A stretch of DNA of 64,000 nt from positions 868,001 to 932,000 of the forward strand of contig JADDTR010000003.1 of assembly GCA_015345905.1 (NCBI GenBank). The letters are read 5' to 3'. This DNA is from Aotearoamyces nothofagi. Taxonomy: Eukaryota; Ascomycota; Leotiomycetes; Leotiales; Tympanidaceae. The notes below the pieces were generated by a model. It worked only from the letters and a program-made list of their open reading frames with translations. It did no database searches and was not told the origin of the DNA. How positions within the stretch are numbered: position 1 is the first letter of the stretch; every line of letters starts with the position of its first letter. Both the position numbers and the translations under genes were made by a program. Shown here piece by piece: positions 23,881 to 34,361 of the stretch.

Positions 23881-24569
23881 TCACCAGTATAGTCGCCTCG
23901 CGTCTATCGCAGATATTCCTTCGAGCTCGGATGCACTGCTATCAGAATTCGGATCGGAAATCGACAGGCTACTATTCATGACAGCTTGAAATGGCGTGGG
24001 TTCGAGTACTTCTCCGGAATCTGGGGAGAGCGTAGAAGCGAATATACCCTCGAATGGGACCTTCAACACCTATGCGCATTATACAAAGCAATTGCAATCG
24101 TGGCGGCCGCCCACGATGAGACACCAGTGCGTTGTTTCAGAGTATACAAATGAAAAGACCTTATTGCACTAACGCCATAAGACGAGTATCTTGAAGCCAT
24201 GGGAAACGTCCTGTCCAAACTGTCCAAGCGTAAGGGAACGGTTGAGCGAGACATTGATGCCTGAGGCTTACGTCGATGTGAAAGCTATAGGTATTTGATA
24301 GCGTCTAGGTCATGAAGTACTATTCCCTCCAAATAATCTTGAACCGGGGAATTTTCTAAGATATTTTTTGTATGGTAAACGAGCCGCCTGGCCATCTGGT
24401 CGCCGGCAATCTGGCAATCCGAAAAGTAGTTTCCAAGATTACTCAAGTGGAGGGGATAGTATAGCAAAGTCATTAGCCTGGTAAACTGATCGCATCTCAA
24501 TATGCTTTGAGACTTTGAGTGTAATAGGTTTATCTCATCAAAGAATAGAGGGATACTTATGGATTTCAT
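23881..24569 (-). other. coding-like segment, unresolved gene or remnant
   Basis: Three consecutive minus-strand frames look protein-like but do not join by eye. The upstream one (24569-24285) encodes 94 residues beginning MKSISIPLFFDEINLL and containing LMTLLYYPLHLSNL. Another open stretch around 24290-24170 contains YAWTVWTGRFPWLQDTRL. I recognise no family. It may be a small multi-intron gene or a decayed copy, and it lies just upstream of the F-box gene. Confidence 0.3.
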
Positions 24570-26280
24570 TTTAAGGAAATGGTGCTACCGTGTTAGGCCT
24601 CTGGGCAGTTTTAAAAAAAATTCTCGCGCGGTTTCCGTCATATATGTATAGACAGAAGCTAGAAGGTCCTACATATCCAAAAGTCCATGATATGGAGCCA
24701 AGGTCCGACATAGACGATAGACTTTAGAGGGCAGGCATATAGCCTCTTTACTTGTAATCCTGGGCCAGATATGGATCTACAGGCGATTCAGCATATCATA
24801 CATAATTCGAACAAGAAGTAATAGAGTGAGTGATTGTTATTGTGACGCGAAACCCTGACGGATTGGGATAACACGGCCTGCTTGCAGCAGCTTGCTCGAT
24901 AAGGAAGGTCCTCTCAAGCAGATTCTCCAAACTTGTTTCTCTGGTCAGGGCCAGGATTACGGATATAACAAGTTAAGAACCCAGAGGCTGTTGCATGTGT
25001 GCTTCCCAAGCTGCAGGAAAATGGATATGGATAACAATCTATTCATCACCGCCCCCGAGAATTGTTATCCAGTAAAAGGCCAACGGGACTCCATTATCGA
25101 ACGATCAGCAGTACCGGACACCGAGGACTCGAGAACGACATTCTGTTTCGAATTAAGAAGAGGCCCGTTGATGGTTGAAGGCGATCGTCCAAGAGGCAGC
25201 GTCGACTCGAGAGACCGTGAAGGTATTTTTGGGGCAGGCTCGGTCAGCTTAGCGCATGTTGCTGTCGATTACCTACAGTGCCTCGCCGGTGCAGCCTTGC
25301 GAAGGATGATGGACGAACAACATGCGAATCCGAGATTCCATCCGTTCGGCTGTGCTATGCAGCCGTGCTCTCCTGTTGTGCTCGTCTAGTTCGGAAGAAT
25401 AACTCACCGTATTATTCGTGGGTGCAGAGTCTGTTTGAGCCTGGTTTGGCCTTGCACTGGGGACATCTGGTTCCGTGGCCGAATCTCCTCCTCAAATCCG
25501 TGCAAAAGTTATGTCTAAGTAGAGTTAAAGGGATCGGATCTATGCTACCGAAGCCCGTGTGCACATACTACTACGTATGCTGACTGTGCCATCCGAGTCG
25601 TAAATGCCATCATGCCAGCCTGGCCGTCAGCCATACACTGCGGTGCAACATGGACAGCCATGTAAGATGGCCGTTTTTAAAGCATCCAATGAGTTAGTCC
25701 ATGGCACTTGATGGCACTTGACGGCAGTCCAGCGGCTGAAGAATCGAATCTCACATCTGCTGTACGGAGAGTCCATGGCGCTGTCTGCATGCGGAGCGAG
25801 GTCTTCCGCAGACACTGACATGATTCCAGACGCTGCGGAGCAGAACTCGGGAGCTCGCAAGATCTTGTGTATCCGTACTCCTCCGTACGCACTTGATATG
25901 TTGTGATTCGGTGTTATTCCGGCTCGTGCTCGGTCTCCGAGCAGTTGGACCTTTTGCACGGCCAAACCAGGATGGACTTGCGAGCTCGAGGTTTTAAGAT
26001 TGGAGGTCGATAGGGGGTCTTTTCTTCAGTATTCAGCTTGCAACGCTAATGAGTAAACTGTGGAATTCGCACGTCGGAACCCGTAATCCTCAGTGTGCTA
26101 TGTGTGCCCAAGGTTGGTATGACGGTCAAGCAAGTCTACCCATTCTCCGTAATCATTCCAACTCTGTTTCAACCCCTGGTTATCAAGACGGGGAACCCTT
26201 GGTGACATCCCTTACTTCGTGGAGAGGTGGCAGCACATTGCAGCAGTACCAGCAACAGCAATGCCACTGTAGCATACAAG

Positions 26281-26345
26281 CTACAACGGACAGGCTGCAG
26301 CGTCCAGGCTGCAGCGTACAGCGTACAGCGTACAGGCTACAGCAT
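26281..26345. repeat. imperfect GCAGCGTACAG-type tandem repeat
   Basis: Variants of CAGGCTGCAGCGTCCAGG and CAGCGTACAGCGTACAGG follow each other head to tail, about 9-12 bases per step. Confidence 0.7.
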
Positions 26346-27328
26346 TCAGCCAGACGTTTATGGCGCGCCGGCTGCAATATCAGCCCATTATCTCTCATTA
26401 ACAGTGCAGACTACCACGTTACGTTAACGGTGGCGGAACAACTCTAACTCTAATTACAGTTGGCAGTGTCAGTGGCAGGCAGTGGCAGGGCTGGTGGCTT
26501 AACACATAAACGTATGTACCTACGGCAGGTAGTACTCGCGAGACAGCTGCACAGCAACTCCTCAGCAGTGGCTCCGTTAGTTGCGAGAGCGAGGGAGAGA
26601 CACAGTACTGTAGCACAATGCCAGTTGACGACGGCGGACCCTGGATGGAGGCTGGTGGTGGTGGTGGTGAGGTGCTCGGAACCTGGAGGGTAGCTAGGCA
26701 AGGTGGTAAGTGAGGATGGTGGGCACTGCGGGTTCGTTTCATCTACATACGGACGGCGTGGCAAACACCAAATTGTCTTTCCCCACAGTGGTACAGTAAG
26801 GTATATACAGTACATACATATCTTCTGGGTTGCGGCAGTGACGGGCTACAGTACAGTGCATGCATTGCCCTAGGTGGACTTGGGGAGACTCGGCTTGCCT
26901 GCCTATGCAGTAGGTACCAGTGAACCGTGTGCGCTTGTGCCAGTCCAGTACAGTACAGTACTTCGCTCAGTGCCTACCACGCCAGCTTGACTGGGGTGAT
27001 GTGATTGATACCTAAATGCTTGGCCTCGTGAATTATCTGCCGTACAGGTGTTCCGGGTACTCTCGGGGGCGTAGATGCAGGTACTGTGGGCGGAGCGGGC
27101 AGAACGTACCAGCTCGCCGAGGTACAGGAACAGTCACGTAAGTAGCAAGCAAGTACTCTCTGCTGTACATGCACTGTACATAACTGTACACACAAGCGGT
27201 ATGTACAAGTACAGTACTGTAGGTACCTCCTGGGCCCGGCGATTTGTTTGGTATGCTCGATATGCTTGGCCATGCCTGGCGCTCCTCTTTTTTGATCTTC
27301 GCGTGGTCTGTACATGTACTGTATGTAC

Positions 27329-27382
27329 TGTCTGCCTGCACTGCCTGGACTGTCTGCACTGTCTGCACTGTCTGCACTGTGC
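27329..27382. repeat. CTGTCTGCA 9-bp tandem repeat
   Basis: CTGTCTGCA recurs four times in a row after two diverged units (CTGCCTGCA, CTGCCTGGA). Confidence 0.8.
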
Positions 27383-28617
27383 TGGGTACTACTTCTCGAT
27401 ATGGCACATGCCTGAACGTACGTCCAGGCATCGCTAACTCGCTACAGCCAAGGCAAGGCATATACTGTACAGCCCACAAGCTACAGCTTCTAGCCTCCAT
27501 ACCGCCTACCGGCCGTCGCACACATGGTACGGTACAGCATAGCATGTACCTACCTCACCTACCTCACCTACCTTTACCTACCTTACTCTAGGTACCTGGT
27601 ACTTGCCTTAGGTACTTCCATTAGGCACCTACCCAGGTACCCAGGTAGCTAAGCCTCCAGCCTGGGCTGGGTTATACTTAGATGCCCCAACAGCCTGCCT
27701 GCCCGCACGCATGCTGCGCCAATCACCGCGCTTCCACTGCGACTGCGACTCGCACTCCGTCGCGCACCCGCCGCCGCTTCTGCCACCGTACCTGAGTCTG
27801 GCAGCACGCTGCCACGCTCCAGTCTCCCCAAATCCCGGATGATACTGTATGGCCCGTGGCTGGTCCGGGACATGACCTGTACGGGAGCACGCGTACGTAC
27901 AGTAGCACGGCGGGCACGGTCGGTACGGTACGGCAGGCACGGTTGCTACGGCGAGGCAGCTAGCCCAAACCTTAGCATCTCGCCCATCTCGCCCGGGGGC
28001 CTGTATCCTGTATCCTGTATCTCGCTCATCTCAGCATCTCCTTAGCCTCGGCCGTAGCCTAGCCGTACGGGGGCGCGGAGGTTGATCTGATCTGCGACAG
28101 GTTCTCGTTTTCCCCGTCACGGTGCCGCCAGACCTGGTACGCACTGCTGGTACGGCATGGGTTCACCTGGCAGCCAGGCCCTACGGAGCAGGTAGGTACA
28201 GCAGGTACATCCTGTAGGTACTTGCACAGTACATACCGGAGGTACATACTGCACAGTGCACTCAGTATACACAGTACATCCAGTATTTCCAGTACATATA
28301 TCCATCCATACACGCACGCCATACTCGCCTCTGGTGCCCTCCATATATACACGGCACTGCCGGGGCCTGGGCCATCTGTCTCGCCGTGACGATGGCCAAC
28401 ATGGGTCTCCTGATGTACAAAACGTCGGAGGATTCTCGAATCGAAGCCCACGAGCTACTGTATATGTACCTACCTACAGCAAGCACACTGCTCCCCTAGG
28501 CGGGGGCCATGCCTGCCCTGTTGCCCGTGCCAGGCCCTGCCCTGCCCTGCCATGCGATGCCATGCGAGGTCAGCTCTGCTCTCTCTAGGGAGGTAGTTAG
28601 GTGAGTAGGCGGGCGTA

Positions 28618-28670
28618 GAGAAGGAGAGGGAGAAGGAGAGGGAGAGGGAGAGGGAGAGGGAGAGGGAAAG
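28618..28670. repeat. GAGAGG purine-tract microsatellite
   Basis: Hexamer GAGAGG with some GAGAAG units, all purine on the + strand. Confidence 0.9.
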
Positions 28671-29335
28671 CCTTACGACGCCGCTAGTGCTCATCGTGGC
28701 ATGTCTAGCTCGCACCGCGGGCACGGCCGGCTCGACTGGCCTGCCTGGCCTGCCTCCACTGCCTCCACTGCGCTGGCTCGAGTGTCTCGACTGGCTCGCC
28801 TGGCTCGCCTGGCTCGAATGGCAGCGCTGTAAGCTGGCCCTGCTGCGCTTCCACTGCGCTTCCACCGCGCCCGCCAATGCTTCTCCTCCGTGACGGCCCG
28901 GGCTAGGCAGGCATCCGCATCCTGCATGCCTCTCTGCCCGCCGCCCATCAGTCCGCCAAGCTCCATTGGGACCGGCCAATGGCCGTCTCCCACCCCCCAT
29001 GAACCGTGCCACAAACTTCTATTCTCTACCTCCCTCTACTTACTTAAGCCTTGCTACCCTTGAGCCATGAGGCGGAGGCCGAGGGCTTCCCATGCTGATT
29101 CCTGAATATCAAAGGACCAAAATAGGACCGTCACCTATTTACCAGCTCGACACCTGCGGACTTTACAGCCCAGAACCACATTTCAACTTCATAAGTCCAC
29201 CCCCATCTCCGTCTCCATCTCCATCTCCGCCTCCGTCTCCTTGCACTGGACTCCCAGCTTGACCGTCGCTCGTATCTAAGCTATACACACGTATGTGCCA
29301 CTATCATATACTACTATCCCTTCTCCTTCCATCTC

Positions 29336-30829
29336 ATGGAGCCTTATCATATCAGCCAAAGCCTAGGTGACTCACGCCCGTCCAGGTCAAGAGCAAGCAG
29401 TCAGGTGTCTGTGGGTGAATCTACGTTTGAGGCCTTGAACCTCGCTGAGACCACTATCGGCCTTCCTATTTCAAGAGGGACGCCTTCATCTGGTACTGCA
29501 CCGTCTTCTGGTGCCAATTTCACGCCCGAAGCTCGAGGGTCACCAGCCTTTCTCGACCGTCCAGTACCTCGGTCTTACGCAGCCTATTCTCTCTCGTCCC
29601 AAACATCACTTGCTCAAGACTGGTCTTATCTCGACTCTGAGGAGTCCTCTGATGCGCCTCTTCTGCGTCTCCAAAGACCACAGCACAATAGTCTCATTCC
29701 CGATCTCAGCACAAGGCAAAATCCAGCACCGGGATATTTTGATCAAGCAAATATGAGGTTCGTGCTAGACACCATGGTTACTATTCCCTTGCACTGACAA
29801 CAGTCTAGTACCCTCGGCATCCAGTTTGATGCGCGCTTCGATCCCGGGGCCCGTCCATCGTATTCCTGGCCTGGTAAGTCATGGTGCACGATAACTAATC
29901 CACCTTCCACTGACTTCTTCAGCTTTTCACATGAACGAGCAGTTTGGGAATCAAGAGCTTGGGACGTTGGATCCTTTCCATGATCGCAGTTCGGTGCCTG
30001 TCTACGCTCGCTCGCTCTCGTCAAGTCCTCCGCAGGCTCAGCACACTGCAGAACAACGTGAACTAAAGCGTCAACGAGACCAAGCACGAAGAGAGTCCAA
30101 AACTAGAATCCGTAGAGAAAGATCTGGGAGCAACTCTTATAACCCTTCTCAGGCAACGACACCGGATCTTCTACCGATTGGAACCATGGCAAACTACTCT
30201 TCGACTATGGCACCAACATCCATTCCAGCGGAGCCTTCTCTGCCTTTGGCACCTCAAAACTATCTCACTTCGTGCCCTACACCAATGTCCAACTCTGCCT
30301 CTCCAGTGCTATATGGCACGTCTTTCCCAATGTAGGTCACCGCGGTAGATAAAATAGATAGGTCTTATAAACTAACAATTTTGGTACAGCATGCCAAACG
30401 ATTTTACCGGCAATTTTCTCATGCCTTATTCATCTGCAACAGGCGAATCAATGAGTGTTCCAGCCTATCCGTAAGTATATATAAACTCTCTTGATGAGGT
30501 GCCTTTTTCTGACATTTAGCAGTTCTCGACCACATTCAATGTCATCTGCATCTGATCAGGCATATTTCTACCGCAGTCCTCCGCCAAGTGCTGGACCGCC
30601 AGATGATACAGTCAGAGTGGTTCACTCCAGGCCAAAACCGCAATGCTGGGAGCATGGTTGCAACGGGCGTCAATTCTCAACATTCAGCAATCTACTCCGC
30701 CACCAGAGGGAGAAATCAGGCGTTGCGTCGAAGCCTACTTGCCCGAAATGCGGAGCTGAGTTCACAAGAACCACAGCACGAAACGGACATATGGCTCACG
30801 AAAAGTGTAAACAGAGAAGGAATTCCTAG
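29336..30829 (+). CDS. C2H2 zinc-finger transcription factor-like protein
   Basis: Five exons (29336-29757, 29809-29873, 29923-30331, 30390-30470, 30520-30829) give 428 residues. The N-terminal part is Ser/Pro-rich and disordered. A basic segment [19 protein letters not shown] (about 205-225) resembles a bZIP-type basic region without a following leucine zipper. Near the C-terminus lie two finger-like units: [20 protein letters not shown] and [18 protein letters not shown], the second ending HMAHEKC. It is probably a nuclear DNA-binding regulator; targets are unknown. Intron 1 has a weak donor (GTTCGT), chosen because it alone restores the frame to NM/STLGIQF. The gene stands alone between two gene-poor regions of more than 3 kb. 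Confidence 0.8.
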
Positions 30830-31901
30830 GCTAGCATTTCGAGGCGTTTGGGCTACAGAGGTTGGCTATAGATCATCTATTGGTGGGAAGGCTATGCATG
30901 AAGGACAGGAATATCTTGGGACAGGACGGGACGGGAGCACTAGCACAAGGCAGTGCCACACTCGCTCACTTTGCGGTACTGCATGGAAAATTATATGTAT
31001 ATACTATATGTGAACAACTAACGACTTAACGACGGCACCGATTTCTACAGCCTTAGAAGCACTGATTTAGATACGGGAAGGTCTATCAATATACCCACAT
31101 TCACCTTCTCTGCAGATATGCTCTTACATTGCAGAGTTCGATTCTCGTAACCTTGCGCTACGTGTTTCTCAGGCATGCAGCTGCTGTCACGGACAGCGCA
31201 TATGCCACTTTTGGAACTTCGAATTCTCGAAAAGCAAAAGATAGCATAAAGTCTACCGCCTGGAAGCTATCCCACGGAACTCGAAACATTTTAATAATAA
31301 GCATTCTATAAAGAATGGTAATTGGTTCAATGGTTGGCTTGCATCGCACCGGCTACCATGAATCACATGATTAGAGGCTGCGCCTGGCGCCAAGGCCAAC
31401 ACAGCCTGGCATGGAAATAGAAACAACGAAGGGCTTTCGCGGCAGTTCAGTTTCAATTCTACGGTGGAGAAACGCAGCAGGTGCAGACCAAAAGCGCCCA
31501 TGCATTAGCTACGCCGCGAGCTGAAAGGAAAGGTGAGTCCACGGCGAGTCCACGGCGAGTACACGGCGCTACTACATGGCCTCGATGTTTCTTCGCAGGG
31601 CAGGAGGCTAGCAAGAACCGTCGATAGAAGGAAACACGGGGCAAAACAATTCGAGCAGACGGATGTAACTCTGCCGCTCTCATCCTGTCCTCCTCTTCTC
31701 TTTCTCGCGCCATCGATCCGGCAGGATACCGAGGGTCGGCAGGAGAGTCTGTCCCTGCGACGGCCGGGTCGGGCTCGATTGAAATTATGTCTGGTTTCGG
31801 GCTGGGGGCAGGCCGCCCCCGTCGAGCCGATAGGTGACGTTTCGGATATGCAGCCTCGAAGGGTGTGCATCGTTCGTTCGTTCGCCTCGCGAAAAGAGCG
31901 A

Positions 31902-31950
31902 GTTGCTGTTGCTGTTGCTGTTGCTGTCGCTGTCGCTGTCGATGTTGCTG
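31902..31950. repeat. TTGCTG/TCGCTG hexamer repeat
   Basis: Eight hexamer-like units, TTGCTG passing into TCGCTG and back. The next 20 bases carry GGGCATGGTATGGGCATGG. Confidence 0.85.
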
Positions 31951-32471
31951 TAGGGCATGGTATGGGCATGGTATGGCATGCAGTATGGATACCTCACACC
32001 TCGCTCCCCCTCCCACCCAACCCCAACCGCCCAGGACGGGCGTTCCATTCCGGCATTTGCCTGCTTCCCCGGATGTTGGGAGTGCGGCGCGGATTTGTTT
32101 CCCTCGTCTCTTCATGCCGTCAGCTCACCTGACTGCGCGCATGAGATGTGACGGACTTGGGCGACACCGAGAGGAAGTGGGTGATGGAGCTGTGTGATTG
32201 AAGGGTTGCGCGGTCGGGCAGCTGATTGGCGCGGCTTGCGAGGGCTCAACGTCCTCTTGGAGCGTCATGGTGATACTGCGCTGCGGCTGACTTCTTCTCC
32301 CCGATTTTCTTGTTTCTCCTCTTCAGCCCTGTGGTGATACCCGTCTTGTGGAGTGGCGGCGCAGTGGACTTCTTGGACATTTAGAGCAAGAGATCGCGTA
32401 CTTTTACTTTTCTGGGGATCGTTTAAGATGTTTCGTTCTGTCTCGTCTCCGGTACGATGTCGATCTACACA

Positions 32472-32490
32472 GGTACGTACGTACGTACGC
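32472..32490. repeat. GTAC tetranucleotide run
   Basis: Self-complementary GTAC repeated about four times; the same word is common in the islands. Confidence 0.85.
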
Positions 32491-32729
32491 CCATGGACCT
32501 CCTTGCGCATACACACATCTTCAGCCCCCAGGCAGCAACCAGGCTTGGAGTGAAAGCAACGACAATAATAGCTATCGGCCTTTATTGGGCGTAATATTCA
32601 GTTTCCTCCGGCTCTCCGATTTTACAGTATTAGCATGTGCAATTACACGGTGTGACTGCTATACCGGACTCTACGAATGCTACAAGAAATCCCGCAGGCC
32701 GATACTATGCTATAATCTTACAATTACGC

Positions 32730-33110
32730 TCACATACATGCCCCTCTCACCAGCATAATCACATCAAATAATACAACTAGGCCCTGTGCAACAGGACTCG
32801 GCAGATGATTTCCCCTCGGCATCCGCTCGATTCTCCTTTTCCTCTCCTTCGTCAGCTGCACTAGCGGGGGCTCCGAAGACAAGAGTCCATTTCTTCCACT
32901 GTACGACCATTTCTCTCTAACAAAGAGCCAGGCCCAGGTGCCGGAAAGGACACATAAGACGGCGAAGAAACAATGTGGACCCCAGCCGGTATTTTGGACA
33001 AGTGGCGGAGTAATCAAACCACAAAAGGATTACTCAACCAGCTAGACGAGACCAACAAAGCAACCCCTTTGGCTCTCAAAGAATTTGAGGAAATCTCTTA
33101 GGGCATGATC
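32730..33110 (-). pseudogene. C-terminal remnant of an MFS sugar-transporter-like gene
   Basis: The minus strand reads SLRAKGVALLVSSSWLSNPF, then after a stop and a change of frame near 33016 it reads ITPPLVQNTGWGPHCFFAVL and CVLSGTWAWLFV. This is the order found at the end of fungal hexose/quinate major-facilitator transporters (RAKGVAL, WLSNF, ITPPLV, GW, FFAV). A break of two missing bases near FVV/ITPP best explains the shift. No upstream transmembrane segments are seen, so only the last quarter survives. The tail after 32,870 no longer resembles a transporter. Confidence 0.6.
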
Positions 33111-33221
33111 CACCGGACAAGACCTCAACTCGCACTGAAAGAAATTATGAAAGGTCACATGATAGCAACGCTCCCCCATCGTCCATCTCTATACGAAGCA
33201 CAGTCCGCAGAGAACAGCGCA

Positions 33222-33467
33222 TCAAGAACCGCAATTACTCTGTGCAGTATAGCCATGGCAGAGCCTCCACATATCAGCAGAAGCTGTCATCCAAGACAAT
33301 CTACGGTATACAGGCTCGTAACAACTCCCATTAACTAACATATGTTCCAAGACACCAGGCATGATAGCTCGCATGTCATAATCCAAGCTCATACTCTCAC
33401 TGTACAAGAAGATGGCCTTCGGGCAACTGTCGAAGCCTCCAACTAAAAATATGCAGACTGTAAACAC
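33222..33467 (-). other. short protein-like fragment, possibly alpha/beta-hydrolase debris
   Basis: 81 open codons beginning MFTVCIFLVGGFDSCPKAIF. GGFDS recalls the strand-turn of fungal 2,6-dihydropseudooxynicotine hydrolase-like enzymes. There is no nucleophile motif and no credible flanking exon. Weak evidence. Confidence 0.2.
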
Positions 33468-34361
33468 TATCGAGTTTTTAACATCTTATTAACGGTCTAA
33501 CCTTAGTTAATAGCTCCTATTTTACCAGATGTCAGCAGCTAACAGCGATTACGATCTTCAAATGTGGCTGTGATAATACATATCAAGCAAGGCTCTGAAT
33601 TCGTACGGAGAGGCAACGATGCCGCGGACACCAGTCGGTCTGCGGCTCATACCAGTTGCTTGTAGCTAAAGTATAAGAGTTTCTGGTGTCATACATATTT
33701 CGATCTCAGCGTAGGCATGTTCAACGGATCCGCTCCATCCAGTTTCGTGGCGTTAATTATTAGTCCAATACTTGCTTATCCGAGCACAAGCACCTACTAC
33801 TTCGACAGAACCAAGAGCCATGGATACAAAGCCCTGTTAGCGAGTAGAGAACGAGTATTTCGTAAACGTTGTGTGAGACTAGATATATGAGAATATGAAG
33901 AGTGACTTAGAACTCGAAAATCAGCCATAAAAAGATGAAGAGCCATCCCAGGTACGAGATTATATCCAAGGGCTGAATGAATGAAAGTGCATATTTATGT
34001 TTAAGATGGTATAACTGTCAGATGAAAGCAATGTCCCTATTGTTCAAAAAGTCAATAGCTCTATGGAGTATCTGATCACGAGGTGTTAGAATCTGGCGGG
34101 GTATGATCCTGCTTGCTTACATGTTGGAAGCGCCGCGAATTATCTTGACTGTCCGAGGTCGACAGATAAATAATTATACATTTACTTGGCTAGTCGTTAT
34201 CTTTTAGGCTATCGGCACGTGATCGCGTACCTCTTTCGCGATTTCCTTGATTGACTTGCAACTGTAAAACCGTATGTTAGGACCACAACAGCGTATGAAT
34301 AAAGCGTGTTAGGGATGTGCATCTGTCATTTGTCAGTCTGGTTGCTCTATAAGTGACGGCC

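Larger units (their letters stand above)
24570..29335. other. gene-free island 1, low-complexity and partly GC-rich
   Basis: 4.8 kb with open frames on both strands but none with family-like sequence, introns or a codon pattern. From about 26,200 the DNA is dominated by recurring short words: TACAGTAC/GTACTGTA, CAGGTACC, CTACCTACC, CTGCCTGCC. Several local repeats occur. It ends in a pyrimidine-rich CTCCATCTCCGTCTCC stretch (29203-29241), probably the leader of the downstream zinc-finger gene. Confidence 0.6.
30830..34361. other. gene-poor region with gene debris
   Basis: 3.5 kb without an intact gene. 31,500-32,150 is GC-rich with trinucleotide-like repeats and long open frames on both strands, typical of composition rather than coding. 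32,730-33,470 holds the protein-like fragments listed separately. 33,500-34,350 is AT-leaning with nothing recognisable and should contain the APC2 promoter. Confidence 0.6.

Noticed and set aside
24892-25965. Frames of 165 and 112 codons that might be small genes
   Set aside because: No similarity to any family, no good intron or codon pattern.
31459-32132. Two frames of about 200 codons, opposite strands
   Set aside because: They cover the same GC-rich hexamer repeat; neither has a recognisable domain, and stop scarcity follows from composition.
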